Shown piece by piece: positions 31,113-44,181 of a DNA stretch of 64,000 nt. Below the pieces are notes generated by a model. It had not been told where the DNA came from and searched no databases. It worked only from the letters and a program-made list of their open reading frames with translations. Source of the DNA: Paenibacillus sp. URB8-2. GTDB lineage: Bacteria; Bacillota; Bacilli; Paenibacillales; Paenibacillaceae. The position numbers and the translations under genes are program-made. Every line of letters starts with the position of its first letter. Position 1 is the stretch's first letter. The stretch is taken from the NCBI RefSeq assembly GCF_013393385.1, contig NZ_AP023239.1:5022001-5086000 (forward strand). The letters are read 5' to 3'.

Positions 31113-31353
31113 CACTCATCCTCCAGATTACGAGCTTGCAGATGCAGCCGATGGCACCGTTCCATTTCTGGCCTAAACCTTTAAAGGAACTTTAACCAAA
31201 GTGCAAAGAGCCGAATCCCGTATAAAACCGGCTGGCAAGCCTGGATTAAGATTCCGTTCAAGCTTTACTAGTGTGGCCCAAACTGTACACCGCATACTTG
31301 AAAAAGAATAAACGGGAACGATTAAGTAATCACCTGCTGCATGCTCTGTTGAC

Positions 31354-31370
31354 TTTGACTTTCTTTGACT
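31354..31370 (-). promoter_or_regulatory. CtsR operator
   Basis: AGTCAAA-GAA-AGTCAAA on the minus strand is a perfect tandem CtsR heptad (consensus RGTCAAANANRGTCAAA). A further GTCAA follows directly, giving a third partial repeat. It lies across the predicted transcription start of the ctsR operon. Confidence 0.92.
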
Positions 31371-31378
31371 TATACCTT

Positions 31379-31406
31379 ATTATAGCATATTCTCACGGAA
31401 AGCCAA
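31379..31406 (-). promoter_or_regulatory. sigma-A promoter of the ctsR operon
   Basis: A consensus -10 TATAAT (31379-31384) and a weaker -35 TTGGCT (31401-31406), 16 bases apart. The -10 is 8 bases upstream of the CtsR operator, so repressor and RNA polymerase cannot both bind. The -35 nearly abuts the stop codon of the acetyltransferase gene, leaving no room for another control element. Confidence 0.75.
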
Positions 31407-31414
31407 GTCTTTGA

Positions 31415-32587
31415 TCAGAAAAAATCAAACAATGCCGTTTGAGCGCGCGGAATCCGTTCTTCCAACCATGTCACTGCCAATATATTACCCGTAAGCAGCC
31501 CGGCTTGATACATTTCCATCGGTCTTTTATATCCAAGCAGCATGGCGGTCAGCGTTCCGATGCCGCAGGCGGCCGCTTCCTCTCCGGGGTCACTCTGGAG
31601 TGCGTGAATCGACGGCTTACCGTAACCATCTGCGCTGAGGTTCCAAAGTCCATCATTCCAGGACGCAAGACTGTCCGCGATAGAAAGGGTTATTCCTCCT
31701 GAGCGGCCGGTGGCGCAAAATGACAATTGTTCGACAAATTCCTTAACGTTCACAATACGGGCCATAAAATAAGGATGATTTTCCTGCGTGATCCGAGGAT
31801 CGGGTAGCAGGAACGGTAGATTGTCATCCGCAGGCACCATTTTTAGATGCGCTTGAGTTATCATCGAATCATGATTGGCAAAATAGTTCCACAATCCGCT
31901 GCGGGTGCGCCCATTTGCATATACGAATTCGTCGATTATCAGTTCCCGGTTCTGGATTTTATAAAGCGCATAGCCCTCCGGCTCTCCTTCTTGCGAATAA
32001 AAGACGGCAATATGCCCGTCATCGTCCAGCACGGATTTCTCCCACCAGTCCTTGTCCCTTACGAGTGTTCCGTTATAGTTGGAAGCAAACTTCCGGTACA
32101 GGGCATCCAGAATATCAATATCTCCCTCATCACGCTTGACTCGTCCTTCCACTTGAACCTTCGCCGGAAATTTAGCGGCAGGAATCGTATACTTCTTATA
32201 CTCACAGTACACTTCCCACCCGAATTTGCGGTAAAAAGGGACATTGAACGGATGCAGACAGGACAGCGTCTGACCGGCTTCATTCATCTTCATAAGCGCA
32301 TGGGCCAAAAGCTTGGCCACCAGACCTTGTCTGCGATTTTCCGGCCATGTCGCCACTCCGGCGATGCCTCCCATAAGCAGAGGACGGCCTTGTATGTAGG
32401 ATTGAAACGGCAACAGCGTAAATTTCGCGCCTAGACCGTTATCATCAAAAATGCCCCAAACACGCTCGGGCTTAAATCTCTCTTTTGCCTTCTCCCGGTC
32501 TTCTGGCGAAAGCTTATATTGAAAAGCATACTCGGAAAGACTCAGACTTGTGTCAAACTCATCAGAGCGAAGCTGACGGATTTCCAT
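31415..32587 (-). CDS. Eis-like GNAT N-acetyltransferase
   Basis: A 390-residue protein with the tripartite Eis layout: an N-terminal GNAT domain (GGIAGVATWPENRRQGLVAKLLAHAL is the acetyl-CoA loop), a second GNAT-like half, and a C-terminal SCP2-like domain (GGITLSIADSLASWNDGLWNLSADG). Eis-family enzymes acetylate amines, including aminoglycosides in Mycobacterium; the substrate here is unknown. The family usually has about 390-400 residues. ATG follows GAGGTGA. It is not clearly part of the ctsR operon. Confidence 0.85.
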   Translation of the reverse strand: MEIRQLRSDEFDTSLSLSEYAFQYKLSPEDREKAKERFKPERVWGIFDDNGLGAKFTLLPFQSYIQGRPLLMGGIAGVATWPENRRQGLVAKLLAHALMKMNEAGQTLSCLHPFNVPFYRKFGWEVYCEYKKYTIPAAKFPAKVQVEGRVKRDEGDIDILDALYRKFASNYNGTLVRDKDWWEKSVLDDDGHIAVFYSQEGEPEGYALYKIQNRELIIDEFVYANGRTRSGLWNYFANHDSMITQAHLKMVPADDNLPFLLPDPRITQENHPYFMARIVNVKEFVEQLSFCATGRSGGITLSIADSLASWNDGLWNLSADGYGKPSIHALQSDPGEEAAACGIGTLTAMLLGYKRPMEMYQAGLLTGNILAVTWLEERIPRAQTALFDFF

Positions 32588-32696
32588 ACATTCACCTCAA
32601 TATAAATAGGTTATCATGAGTTTGTCAGACGCCGAGGCCTTTGTCAAATCGGAAATGCAGCGTAGGATATTGGACATTTTTTTCAGCAATGAAAAA

Positions 32697-32738
32697 AGGT
32701 TGTTCCTTTATCATCAAAGATGAAATGGAAACAACCTT
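32697..32738. terminator. second terminator after the rRNA operon
   Basis: AAGGTTGTT and AACAACCTT pair around an inner hairpin, followed by six T on the minus strand and CTTCTT on the plus strand. It follows the first rRNA terminator by about 50 bases. Tandem terminators are common after rRNA operons and would protect the acetyltransferase gene from readthrough. Confidence 0.75.
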
Positions 32739-32789
32739 CTTCTGATCAGATACATAATTCACCTGACTACTACAGTTAAGAATACAAAA

Positions 32790-32816
32790 AACCACTGCTG
32801 AAATTCAGCAGTGGTT
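32790..32816 (-). terminator. terminator directly after 5S rRNA
   Basis: AACCACTGCTGAA and TTCAGCAGTGGTT form a perfect stem, followed by TTTTTG on the minus strand, 6 bases beyond the 5S 3' end. Confidence 0.9.
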
Positions 32817-32821
32817 CATGT

Positions 32822-32938
32822 GCTTGGCGGCGTCCTACTCTCCCAGGACCCTTCGGTCCAAGTACCATCGGCGCTGGAGGGCTTAACGGTCGTGTTCGGG
32901 ATGGGTACGCGTGGAACCCCTCCGCCATCGCCACCAAA
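32822..32938 (-). rRNA. rrf: 5S ribosomal RNA
   Basis: About 117 bases on the minus strand, starting TTTGGTGGCGATGGCGGAG and ending in GACGCCGCCAAGC. The conserved loop sequence CCCATCCCGAACACGACCG is present. Ends were set by the terminal helix and may be off by a few bases. It lies 151 bases after 23S rRNA with no tRNA between. Confidence 0.96.
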
Positions 32939-33089
32939 CGGGCATTTGCTTGAACAAATGCATACATCAGGTTTTCAGCATCGCCAAATGCTGATAGCAA
33001 CTTCTGTTTACCGCAACTGCTAGAGCTGCACTCAACAGAATCCTTGCTCCCTGAAAACTGGAACCGAAACGAATCTTGCGTTTAATTTG

Positions 33090-36019
<2,930 letters not shown>

Positions 36020-36261
36020 ACATGTTTTCCCGTTAGGGAAAATCATGAACCACTATTCACTTCACTTGATCAATCGCTTGACACAAGTTCAGCTAAAAGA
36101 TGTTCTAAAACGCAATTTTCGTTTCGGTATCCAGTTTTCAAGGATCAAGATTGAGAGTTTGAGCTCTCAAAACTGAGCAACGAGTGAGCAACAGGCCTAA
36201 ACCTGAGTTTTGGAAGCTTAGCTTCCGATTTGAATGTTTCCGCTCGGGAAACGATTCTCCA

Positions 36262-37819
<1,558 letters not shown>

Positions 37820-38016
37820 AAGGTTTTTTCGTGAGGTCACCACCCAGATCACTCCGAGAAAATAACCATCCGAAAAGTTTATCGATAGAGCGATTCGCTC
37901 ATTTTGAAACTGACGATTCATTGATATGAATCTTAAAATTAACGTGTTCCATTTGTTCAGTTTTCAAAGAACTTGTACCCTGCATTTGAATACTTCGTCT
38001 CATGCACAGGAATTAT

Positions 38017-38045
38017 AGAATAACATATTCATTTCCGTTCGTCAA
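38017..38045 (-). promoter_or_regulatory. rRNA operon promoter P2
   Basis: TTGACG (38040-38045) and TATTCT (38017-38022), 17 bases apart, about 200 bases before 16S. A TATAAT also lies 5 bases beyond the TATTCT but at a poor distance from the -35. Confidence 0.65.
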
Positions 38046-38102
38046 CTCTTTTTTTCAATCGTGATTTTCAACTTCATCACAACCTCGCGAGCGACAAGAA
38101 AT

Positions 38103-38131
38103 AATATATCATGCCTGCGGCAAACGTGCAA
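38103..38131 (-). promoter_or_regulatory. rRNA operon promoter P1
   Basis: TTGCAC (38126-38131) and TATATT (38103-38108), 17 bases apart, with a T/A-rich tract (runs of T and A) directly upstream that resembles an UP element. Tandem promoters are usual for rrn operons. The rest of 37820-38284 is untranslated leader and the upstream region of the plus-strand MFS gene; no gene is seen there. Confidence 0.7.
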
Positions 38132-38284
38132 CCCTTTTTTTAAAAAAACAAATCGCTTCTCTTTCTTGCAGTGGTGTTAATCCGTCAATCTCTCATTTTC
38201 CTAGAATGTTCATTGCGGTAAAGCAGCAAAAAGAGTTATCTTAATCCATATCGATTGACCGGTTTAATATGGAAAGGAGCTGTT

Positions 38285-39541
38285 ATGAGAAATCAGTCCA
38301 CATCTACAATAGCGCCGTCAAAATTGGCGGCCGGAGAGCAACGAAGCCTTCAGCAGGTCACAATCTACCGGATACTCCTTGCCGTCAGCTTCGTCCATTT
38401 GTTCAATGATTCCATTCAGGCGGTGATTCCGGCGATTTTTCCGATCCTCAAGAGCAATATGATGCTTTCGTACGCCCAGGTCGGATGGATATCGTTCGCG
38501 CTCAACGTCACTTCTTCGGTTATACAACCGGTCATCGGCTACGCCGCGGACCGCCATCCGCGTCCAATCCTTCTTCCGCTCGGGATGGGCAGCACCTTAA
38601 TGGGTGTTCTGCTGCTGGGTTATGCCAATAATTATGTGCTGGTGCTCCTCTCCGTTATTCTGATCGGCTTCGGCTCCGCCGCTTTCCATCCCGAAGGTAT
38701 GCGTGTTGCGCATATGGCTGCAGGACTGAAAAAGGGGTTGTCTCAATCTATTTTCCAGGTCGGAGGCAATGCGGGGCAATCTCTGGGTCCGCTGCTGACG
38801 AAATGGGTCTTCATCCCGTTTGGACAAATTGGCGCACTGGGCTTTACGATTATCGCCGCCGCCGGCGTCTTAGTGCAGACCTACGTGGCCCGGTGGTACC
38901 GGGAGATGCTGGATGCCGGCTATACGTTCCGCAAAAAAACCGTCTCCCGCGCAATAGACCCGGCCAGGAATAAAAGTATTTTGAAGGCGACCTTCATCCT
39001 GGTCATAATCGTATTTGTGCGTTCGTGGTACGGTCAAGCCATCGGCAGTTACTATACGTTCTATTTAATGGAGAAATACGGTTTGGTGCTGGACAATGCC
39101 CAGAACTATATTTTCATGTACTTGGCTGCAGGCGCCGTCGGCACGCTCTTCGGAGGTCCGCTTGCCGACCGTTTCGGACGGCGGAATCTGATCCTTCTTT
39201 CCATGGTCGGAACCGTGCCGTTCGCGCTCGCGCTTCCGTTCGCAAGCCAGTTTTGGGCAGGTGTGTTGCTGCTGATCGGCGGATTCGTTCTTTTATCCAG
39301 CTTCTCGGTCACGGTTATTTATGCGCAAATGCTGTATCCGGGCAATATCGGCACCGTCTCCGGTCTTATTACCGGACTGGCTTTCGGACTCGGCGGGATC
39401 GGCTCGCTGTTCATTGGCCATTTAATTGATGCAATCGGCATCACGCGCGTCTTCATCGCCTGCGGCTTTCTGCCGCTTCTCGGACTTCTTGCCCTGCTTC
39501 TTCCGGGAGACGGCAAGCTGGAGGAATGGGCGGCAGAGTAA
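38285..39541 (+). CDS. MFS transporter, fosmidomycin-resistance (Fsr) type
   Basis: A 418-residue transporter with about 12 membrane segments. The motif FVHLFNDSIQAVIPAIFPILKS near the start and the loop GYAADRHPRP, plus ADRFGRRN between helices 8 and 9, mark the Fsr subgroup of the major facilitator superfamily. Such proteins export fosmidomycin or other small molecules by proton antiport; the real substrate here is not known. AAAGGAG lies 6 bases before ATG at 38285. It is a single gene with its own terminator. Confidence 0.85.
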   Translation: MRNQSTSTIAPSKLAAGEQRSLQQVTIYRILLAVSFVHLFNDSIQAVIPAIFPILKSNMMLSYAQVGWISFALNVTSSVIQPVIGYAADRHPRPILLPLGMGSTLMGVLLLGYANNYVLVLLSVILIGFGSAAFHPEGMRVAHMAAGLKKGLSQSIFQVGGNAGQSLGPLLTKWVFIPFGQIGALGFTIIAAAGVLVQTYVARWYREMLDAGYTFRKKTVSRAIDPARNKSILKATFILVIIVFVRSWYGQAIGSYYTFYLMEKYGLVLDNAQNYIFMYLAAGAVGTLFGGPLADRFGRRNLILLSMVGTVPFALALPFASQFWAGVLLLIGGFVLLSSFSVTVIYAQMLYPGNIGTVSGLITGLAFGLGGIGSLFIGHLIDAIGITRVFIACGFLPLLGLLALLLPGDGKLEEWAAE

Positions 39542-39569
39542 CGTTTGAGGGTGTATTGCTTTTTCGGTA

Positions 39570-39613
39570 AAGGCTCATCTACCTCCCTTAGAAGAGGACG
39601 GTGAGTCTTTTTG
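39570..39613 (+). terminator. terminator after the MFS gene
   Basis: AAGGCTCA pairs with TGAGTCTT, with a CTCCC...GAG inner pairing, followed by TTTTTGC on the plus strand. Confidence 0.7.
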
Positions 39614-39721
39614 CTGTCGGCTTGCTGCATTTCAATAGCGTATTATTCAACACTCGCTTTTTGCGTTACAATTAATTAAAACTTGAATTATCGACCGGTC
39701 TTTCAGAAAGGGGGAGATACA

Positions 39722-40990
39722 ATGGCAAACAAGGCGCTTGCGCGCATCCGGAAAGGTTATGGAAAAAAGCTCGTCTTCATTCACGCATGGAACGCTTGGC
39801 TTGTGCTGTTCTTGGCTATTAGCGGTTTGATGCTGTTAGGCGCATTTTGGAGGGAATGGCTTGGGGAAGGAAGAGTCTGGCTGAAATGGGGGCATATTCT
39901 TGCCGGGTTGGCCCTACTCGTTCCGGTTGCCTATTACCTGCTGCTGGCAGCCAAGCATTGGAAACGGCTAAAGGGAAAGACTTCGCAAAAAGCCAATGTC
40001 ATCACGGTTCTTATGCTGCTGCTCGGCTGGATCGTATCGGGAATCATACTTTGGCTGTTCAAAGTCTTCGGCCCGCGGGCGGCCAATGCCGCGCTGCTGG
40101 CGCATGATCTCTTCACCTGGATCGGTTTGCCGATCATCATTTACCATTCGATTACCCGCACCCGCTGGCTTAAAGAACCGGAAAAGCGGTCGATTGTGCC
40201 GGAACCAGAAACCAACGACGCAGCAGTTTCTAATAGAGTGGAAAAAGGGCTCCAGCATCCCCAGCCTATTTACACGCGGCGCGGATTTCTAAAAGTCGCC
40301 GTCGGCGCAGGGCTGGCGGTCACGCTCGGACCTACTTTTGTCCGCTGGATGGGCCGGTCGCTGCAGCTGCCTTCGACTGGAGAGTCTGCGGTGGCTAATG
40401 CCAACCGGCTCTTGCCCGATCCCGTTCCGCTGCCGCAGTCTTCTCCGCCCATCGGCGGAGGCGCCGAAGGGCATTTCCGCGTCTATACGGTAACGGACAT
40501 CCCCTCCTTTGACAACTCCAACTGGTCTTTTAAAGTCGACGGTCTGGTCGACAACAAGCTAAACTGGAACTGGGAGCAATTCGTCAAGCTCCAGCGGGAG
40601 GTGCAGGTGAGCGATTTCCACTGCATCACAGGCTGGTCGGTCTATAAAAATACATGGGAAGGCATCCCGCTTGCCAAGCTGATGGAGATGGCCGGTGTGC
40701 AGAGTACAGCCACTAGCGTCAAATTTTATTCCGGAGACGGTGTTTACACCGATTCGCTAACCCTGGAGCAAGCGCGGATGGACGATGTGCTTGTTGCCGT
40801 TATGCACGATGGCAAGCCGATTTCCAATGAACTGGGCGGTCCCGTTCGGCTTGTCGTTCCGCAAATGTACGCTTACAAATCGGTGAAATGGCTCAATCGC
40901 ATTGAACTGATCGAAGGCGACCATGTCGGCTACTGGGAACAGCGGGGCTACGGTATCGATGCATGGCTGCCGGGGAAAGAGAAAATATAA
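39722..40990 (+). CDS. fused heme-membrane and molybdopterin oxidoreductase
   Basis: A 422-residue protein. Residues 1-150 form about four membrane helices resembling cytochrome b561-type domains, with histidines H21, H58, H79, H128 and H142 placed to ligate heme. A linker leads to an RRGFLK twin-arginine-like motif (186-191) with a fifth hydrophobic segment. The C-terminal sulfite oxidase/YedY-like domain follows, with DFHCITGWS (C301 being the usual Mo ligand). It would pass quinol electrons from membrane heme to an extracytoplasmic Mo site, like MsrQ and MsrP joined in one chain. The substrate is unknown. ATG at 39722 follows AAGGGGGAG. Confidence 0.82.
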   Translation: MANKALARIRKGYGKKLVFIHAWNAWLVLFLAISGLMLLGAFWREWLGEGRVWLKWGHILAGLALLVPVAYYLLLAAKHWKRLKGKTSQKANVITVLMLLLGWIVSGIILWLFKVFGPRAANAALLAHDLFTWIGLPIIIYHSITRTRWLKEPEKRSIVPEPETNDAAVSNRVEKGLQHPQPIYTRRGFLKVAVGAGLAVTLGPTFVRWMGRSLQLPSTGESAVANANRLLPDPVPLPQSSPPIGGGAEGHFRVYTVTDIPSFDNSNWSFKVDGLVDNKLNWNWEQFVKLQREVQVSDFHCITGWSVYKNTWEGIPLAKLMEMAGVQSTATSVKFYSGDGVYTDSLTLEQARMDDVLVAVMHDGKPISNELGGPVRLVVPQMYAYKSVKWLNRIELIEGDHVGYWEQRGYGIDAWLPGKEKI

Positions 40991-40991
40991 C

Positions 40992-41088
40992 AAGAAGAAA
41001 CGCCTGACGGCGTCTGCAGGTACGTTTCTCGTAAAAATATAAGACCAAACGATAGGCGCGAAGCTTATAAAGTCTTATATTTCAAAAA
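40992..41088 (-). repeat. dispersed palindromic repeat, copy c (fullest copy)
   Basis: On the plus strand: AAGAAGAAACG, a GACGGCGTC hairpin, CGTTTCTCG, then TAAAAATATAAG, a GCGCGAAGC loop, and AGTCTTATATTTC. AAATATAAG and CTTATATTT are exact complements, as are AGAAACG and CGTTTCT, giving two adjacent hairpins. The tail runs directly into the U-tract of the terminator at 41089-41129. Confidence 0.7.
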
Positions 41089-41129
41089 AGGCTTGTCCGC
41101 AAGAAAGATCTCTCTCCCCGGACAAGCCT
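41089..41129. terminator. bidirectional terminator between convergent genes
   Basis: AGGCTTGTCCG and CGGACAAGCCT form an exact 11-bp stem. On the minus strand a run of six T follows, ending the alkaline phosphatase/ABC operon. On the plus strand CTATTT follows, a weaker end for the Mo oxidoreductase transcript. Confidence 0.88.
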
Positions 41130-41145
41130 CTATTTAGAACCAATG

Positions 41146-42207
41146 CTACTCCTTAATCTCCTCAAAGGAAGCATCGTACAGCCGGAACATGGTTTTGTAT
41201 CCCGACTCGTCGATTTTAATCCCCACCTCAAGCCGTCCGGTCACCTGCAGCGGACCCGTTTTATGTCTCAGCTTGATATCGTCCGGCACAAATACAATCA
41301 TGATCTTGTTCCAGTACGTTTCATCCCCGTTGTCAAAAGGACATTCGGCTCCAGGCTGAGGGATCAGCAGAAACCAGTGCTTTTCAAAAGAAAGCACTTC
41401 GCCCATAAAGCCTTTGATGATCACTTTACTTTTGCTCTCGCTGAGGTCCCAGAAACGCTCCGACGGCCGGGTCTGGTCGCCCCCGTCAAAAAATTCCGAC
41501 CAACCGATCGTTTCCGCGCCTGCCCTGTTCCCGTCATTTGAACTCTTAGCCGCCGTCTCTCCTCCGGCATTGCGCTGAGCAGCGGCGGCAGACGCTTCCT
41601 TCCTACTGCTGTTATCCGCATAAGCGGACGGCGAAGGCGAAGCCGGCTCCCGGGTAGGGGAAGGGGCAGCGGCGGGAGACGCTTTCCGGTTGGAACCGGA
41701 CGGCTTGGAGGCAGCGCTTGGGGTGGGAAGAGCTGCAGGCTTGGAGCTGGCAATTGCCTTCTGCCCTCCGGAGGAAGGCTTTCCTTCGGCCGATTGATTC
41801 TTTGACGCCGAATCTGATGCCTCTGCCTCTGTCTTGTTCACCGGCGTTTGCTTCACATCGGGCGAAGCCGAGGCAGATGACGCCGGGTATGGTGCCGGAG
41901 AGCCGGGAGCGGCAGCAGTAGAGCCCGGAGATGGTGCGGCAGAGCCGATAGCGGCGGTGGCGGAACCTGGGGATGGTGCTGCATCCGGTGAAACCTCCGG
42001 CGAAGCGGAATTCCCGGCAGCAGCGGAATCTCCCGCTGCCTTCCTTTCCTCATTCACCTGGTAATTATCTTGTTCAGCGGACACAGAGGTGTTCTGAACC
42101 GACGAAAACGAAGACGCCGATGTCTCTTGCCCATCCTTGCCGCATGCGGACAGCAGTAGGGTGAAGCACACAGCCGCGGCGGTCAGAAACTTTTGTCTTG
42201 TCTTCAT
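41146..42207 (-). CDS. lipoprotein with DUF3299-like C-terminal domain
   Basis: A 353-residue secreted lipoprotein. The signal peptide ends at lipobox LLSAC with Cys22. Residues 25-235 are a low-complexity Ala/Ser/Pro/Gly-rich stalk. The C-terminal domain of about 115 residues (FWDLSESKSKVIIKGFMG, then FLLIPQPGAECPF) resembles DUF3299, whose members show a GF...FLLVPYFGACIH pattern. DUF3299 proteins occur beside MacB/LolCDE-like ABC genes in proteobacterial zinc-related loci, as I recall. It lies 16 bases after the permease gene, so it is probably its partner. Confidence 0.72.
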   Translation of the reverse strand: MKTRQKFLTAAAVCFTLLLSACGKDGQETSASSFSSVQNTSVSAEQDNYQVNEERKAAGDSAAAGNSASPEVSPDAAPSPGSATAAIGSAAPSPGSTAAAPGSPAPYPASSASASPDVKQTPVNKTEAEASDSASKNQSAEGKPSSGGQKAIASSKPAALPTPSAASKPSGSNRKASPAAAPSPTREPASPSPSAYADNSSRKEASAAAAQRNAGGETAAKSSNDGNRAGAETIGWSEFFDGGDQTRPSERFWDLSESKSKVIIKGFMGEVLSFEKHWFLLIPQPGAECPFDNGDETYWNKIMIVFVPDDIKLRHKTGPLQVTGRLEVGIKIDESGYKTMFRLYDASFEEIKE

Positions 42208-42223
42208 AAGCGTAGCTTACCTC

Positions 42224-43456
42224 CTAAGATTTAAACAAAGCGAGCGGCTGAAGCCGGTACATTCGGAAAGCGGGAATCAGCGAGGCGAGCAGCCCGATCG
42301 CAATCGTTCCCGCGGCAATCCAGCCGTGATCGGCGTTCCATAGATAAGGGTTTAGTCTAACACCCGCTTGGGCATAGAGCATCTCTTTAAAGATCAGTGC
42401 GGCCAAGTGTCCCGCAAGGAAGCCCGCGGCGAGCCCGGTTAGCGTCAGAATCAGGCCTTCACTAATAAGTGTCATCCATACGTAGCTCTTCGGCTTGCCC
42501 AGCAGCCGCAGCAGACCGGCATCTTTGGTCCGCTCTCCGGCGGCGGCGATCAAGGACAATAGAATCGTGATCGCGGCGAGGAGTACACACAGTCCGGCCA
42601 ATAAGCTGACAAGACGGGAACCTTGGTCCACCGCATCAACTACATCCGACACCGCTTTGCTTGTGTAGGCTGCCTGGACTCCGCCGCTTCCATCAAGCGT
42701 CTGCTTCAGATTATGCGCGCCAAGCAGGGTTGACGGCTTCACCAGAACAGCCGTAATCTCCCGGTCCTCCCCTTGAAGCTCATGAACCGCCCAGGCATAA
42801 TCGACGGTGGTGAATACCGCTCTGTCATCCGGTGTGTTCAGCGTGGGTAGAATACCGGCAACCGTATATGAAAAGCTTTCATGCGAATGCTCTTCCGCAT
42901 CTCCTTCACCGGCATGATTCTCGGCACCCTCTTCGCCGGAATGATGTCCCTCTTCTTCCACAAGTCCATGGGCGCCCGTGAACGTATCACCCACATGCAA
43001 ACCGAGAGTTTGAGCAACATGCGATCCGACAACCGCTTCTCCCGTCTTGGAATACAGCGCCCCTTCTTTCATCTTTCGGTCGCCGTACCTTGTCAGAAAA
43101 TACTCCGGATCGATGCCGACTACCGGAAATCCATTGTAATTATCCCCTGTCGTCATAGCATACGCCTTGTCCACGCCCGAATCGCGCTGCGCCTGCTCCA
43201 GCACGTTCGCCGGAATGTTCCCGGTAGGCGCGCCAATATGATAGAACGTGTTCAGCACTAGCTGCGTTTCGCTGCCTTGTGCGCCAACGACAAGGTCGAA
43301 TGGACCGTATCCCTTTTCCGCCCCCTGTTCGACGCTGTCCCGGAAAAGCGAGAACAGGACGATAAAAGCGACGGTAGCCCCGATCGCGCAGACGGTAAGA
43401 AAAGAGAGAAAAAGCCGATGGCGGATATTCCGCAGCGACAATGAAAAAAGATTCAT
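42224..43456 (-). CDS. ABC transporter permease, MacB/FtsX type, with His/Glu-rich loop
   Basis: A 410-residue permease with an N-terminal membrane helix, a large extracytoplasmic MacB_PCD-like domain (about 40-270) and three C-terminal helices of the FtsX domain. Residues 163-193 form a His/Glu/Gly-rich insert (HGLVEEEGHHSGEEG..., six histidines) that is not part of the usual fold and looks like a divalent metal-binding loop, zinc for example. Its ATG overlaps the ATPase stop codon (ATGA). Such permeases often act on lipoproteins or envelope substrates rather than importing solutes. Confidence 0.83.
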   Translation of the reverse strand: MNLFSLSLRNIRHRLFLSFLTVCAIGATVAFIVLFSLFRDSVEQGAEKGYGPFDLVVGAQGSETQLVLNTFYHIGAPTGNIPANVLEQAQRDSGVDKAYAMTTGDNYNGFPVVGIDPEYFLTRYGDRKMKEGALYSKTGEAVVGSHVAQTLGLHVGDTFTGAHGLVEEEGHHSGEEGAENHAGEGDAEEHSHESFSYTVAGILPTLNTPDDRAVFTTVDYAWAVHELQGEDREITAVLVKPSTLLGAHNLKQTLDGSGGVQAAYTSKAVSDVVDAVDQGSRLVSLLAGLCVLLAAITILLSLIAAAGERTKDAGLLRLLGKPKSYVWMTLISEGLILTLTGLAAGFLAGHLAALIFKEMLYAQAGVRLNPYLWNADHGWIAAGTIAIGLLASLIPAFRMYRLQPLALFKS

Positions 43457-44169
43457 CCGTTGCTTACCTCCTGTGCGCCGCCCCTTCCGGCTTGATGCTC
43501 AGTATGCTTCCGAACACGGTTCAGCTCCCTTATATCCAGACATTTCGGAAAGCGCTCCGCCATGTTCAAGTCATGCGTGACGACAATCAGGGTCTGCTGC
43601 CCGAAAGAACTCAGATCTAGCAAAAGCCGCGAAATTTCATCGGCGGTCTCCCAGTCCAGACTGCCGGTAGGCTCATCTGCAAGCAAGAGCGGCGGATTGT
43701 TCACAAGTGCGCGGACAATCGCCACCCGCTGCTGCTGACCCCGGGATAGCTGGGAAGGCATATGCTTCGCCCGGTCCGGAAGGCCTACCCTCTCAAGCCA
43801 CTCGGAGATGAGCGTCTTCCTCCGTTTCGCCGGAATGCTGGTGTTCATCGCGATTTCGATATTCTGACTGGCAGTAAGGGATGGAATCAGATGGAAATCC
43901 TGCAGCACATAACCGATGTTCTGTGAACGAAGTCGATCCCGCTGTGCCTCCGTCATGGTGTGCAGCGGCTGACCCTCCAAGTGGATCTCACCCTTGTCCG
44001 GTACCGCGATTCCGCTGATTAAGTGGAGCAACGTGCTTTTACCGGACCCACTGGGTCCGGTAATCGCCACTTTTTCACCTTTTTCCACCTGCCAAGAGGG
44101 AATATCCAGAATCGGCAGACTGCGTCCGTCAATTCGGAAGCTTTTGTTCAGGCCGGAAATTTGAAGCAT
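43453..44169 (-). CDS. ABC transporter ATP-binding protein, LolD/MacB type
   Basis: A 238-residue ATPase. Walker A GPSGSGKST (38-46), Q-loop Q90, signature LSRGQQQR (141-148), Walker B LLLADEP (161-167) and the H-loop THD are all intact. It pairs with the overlapping permease gene. It starts 12 bases after the alkaline phosphatase stop codon, with GGGGGAGC as ribosome binding site, which indicates one operon. Confidence 0.9.
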   Translation of the reverse strand: MLQISGLNKSFRIDGRSLPILDIPSWQVEKGEKVAITGPSGSGKSTLLHLISGIAVPDKGEIHLEGQPLHTMTEAQRDRLRSQNIGYVLQDFHLIPSLTASQNIEIAMNTSIPAKRRKTLISEWLERVGLPDRAKHMPSQLSRGQQQRVAIVRALVNNPPLLLADEPTGSLDWETADEISRLLLDLSSFGQQTLIVVTHDLNMAERFPKCLDIRELNRVRKHTEHQAGRGGAQEVSNG

Positions 44170-44181
44170 GTTTGCTCCCCC

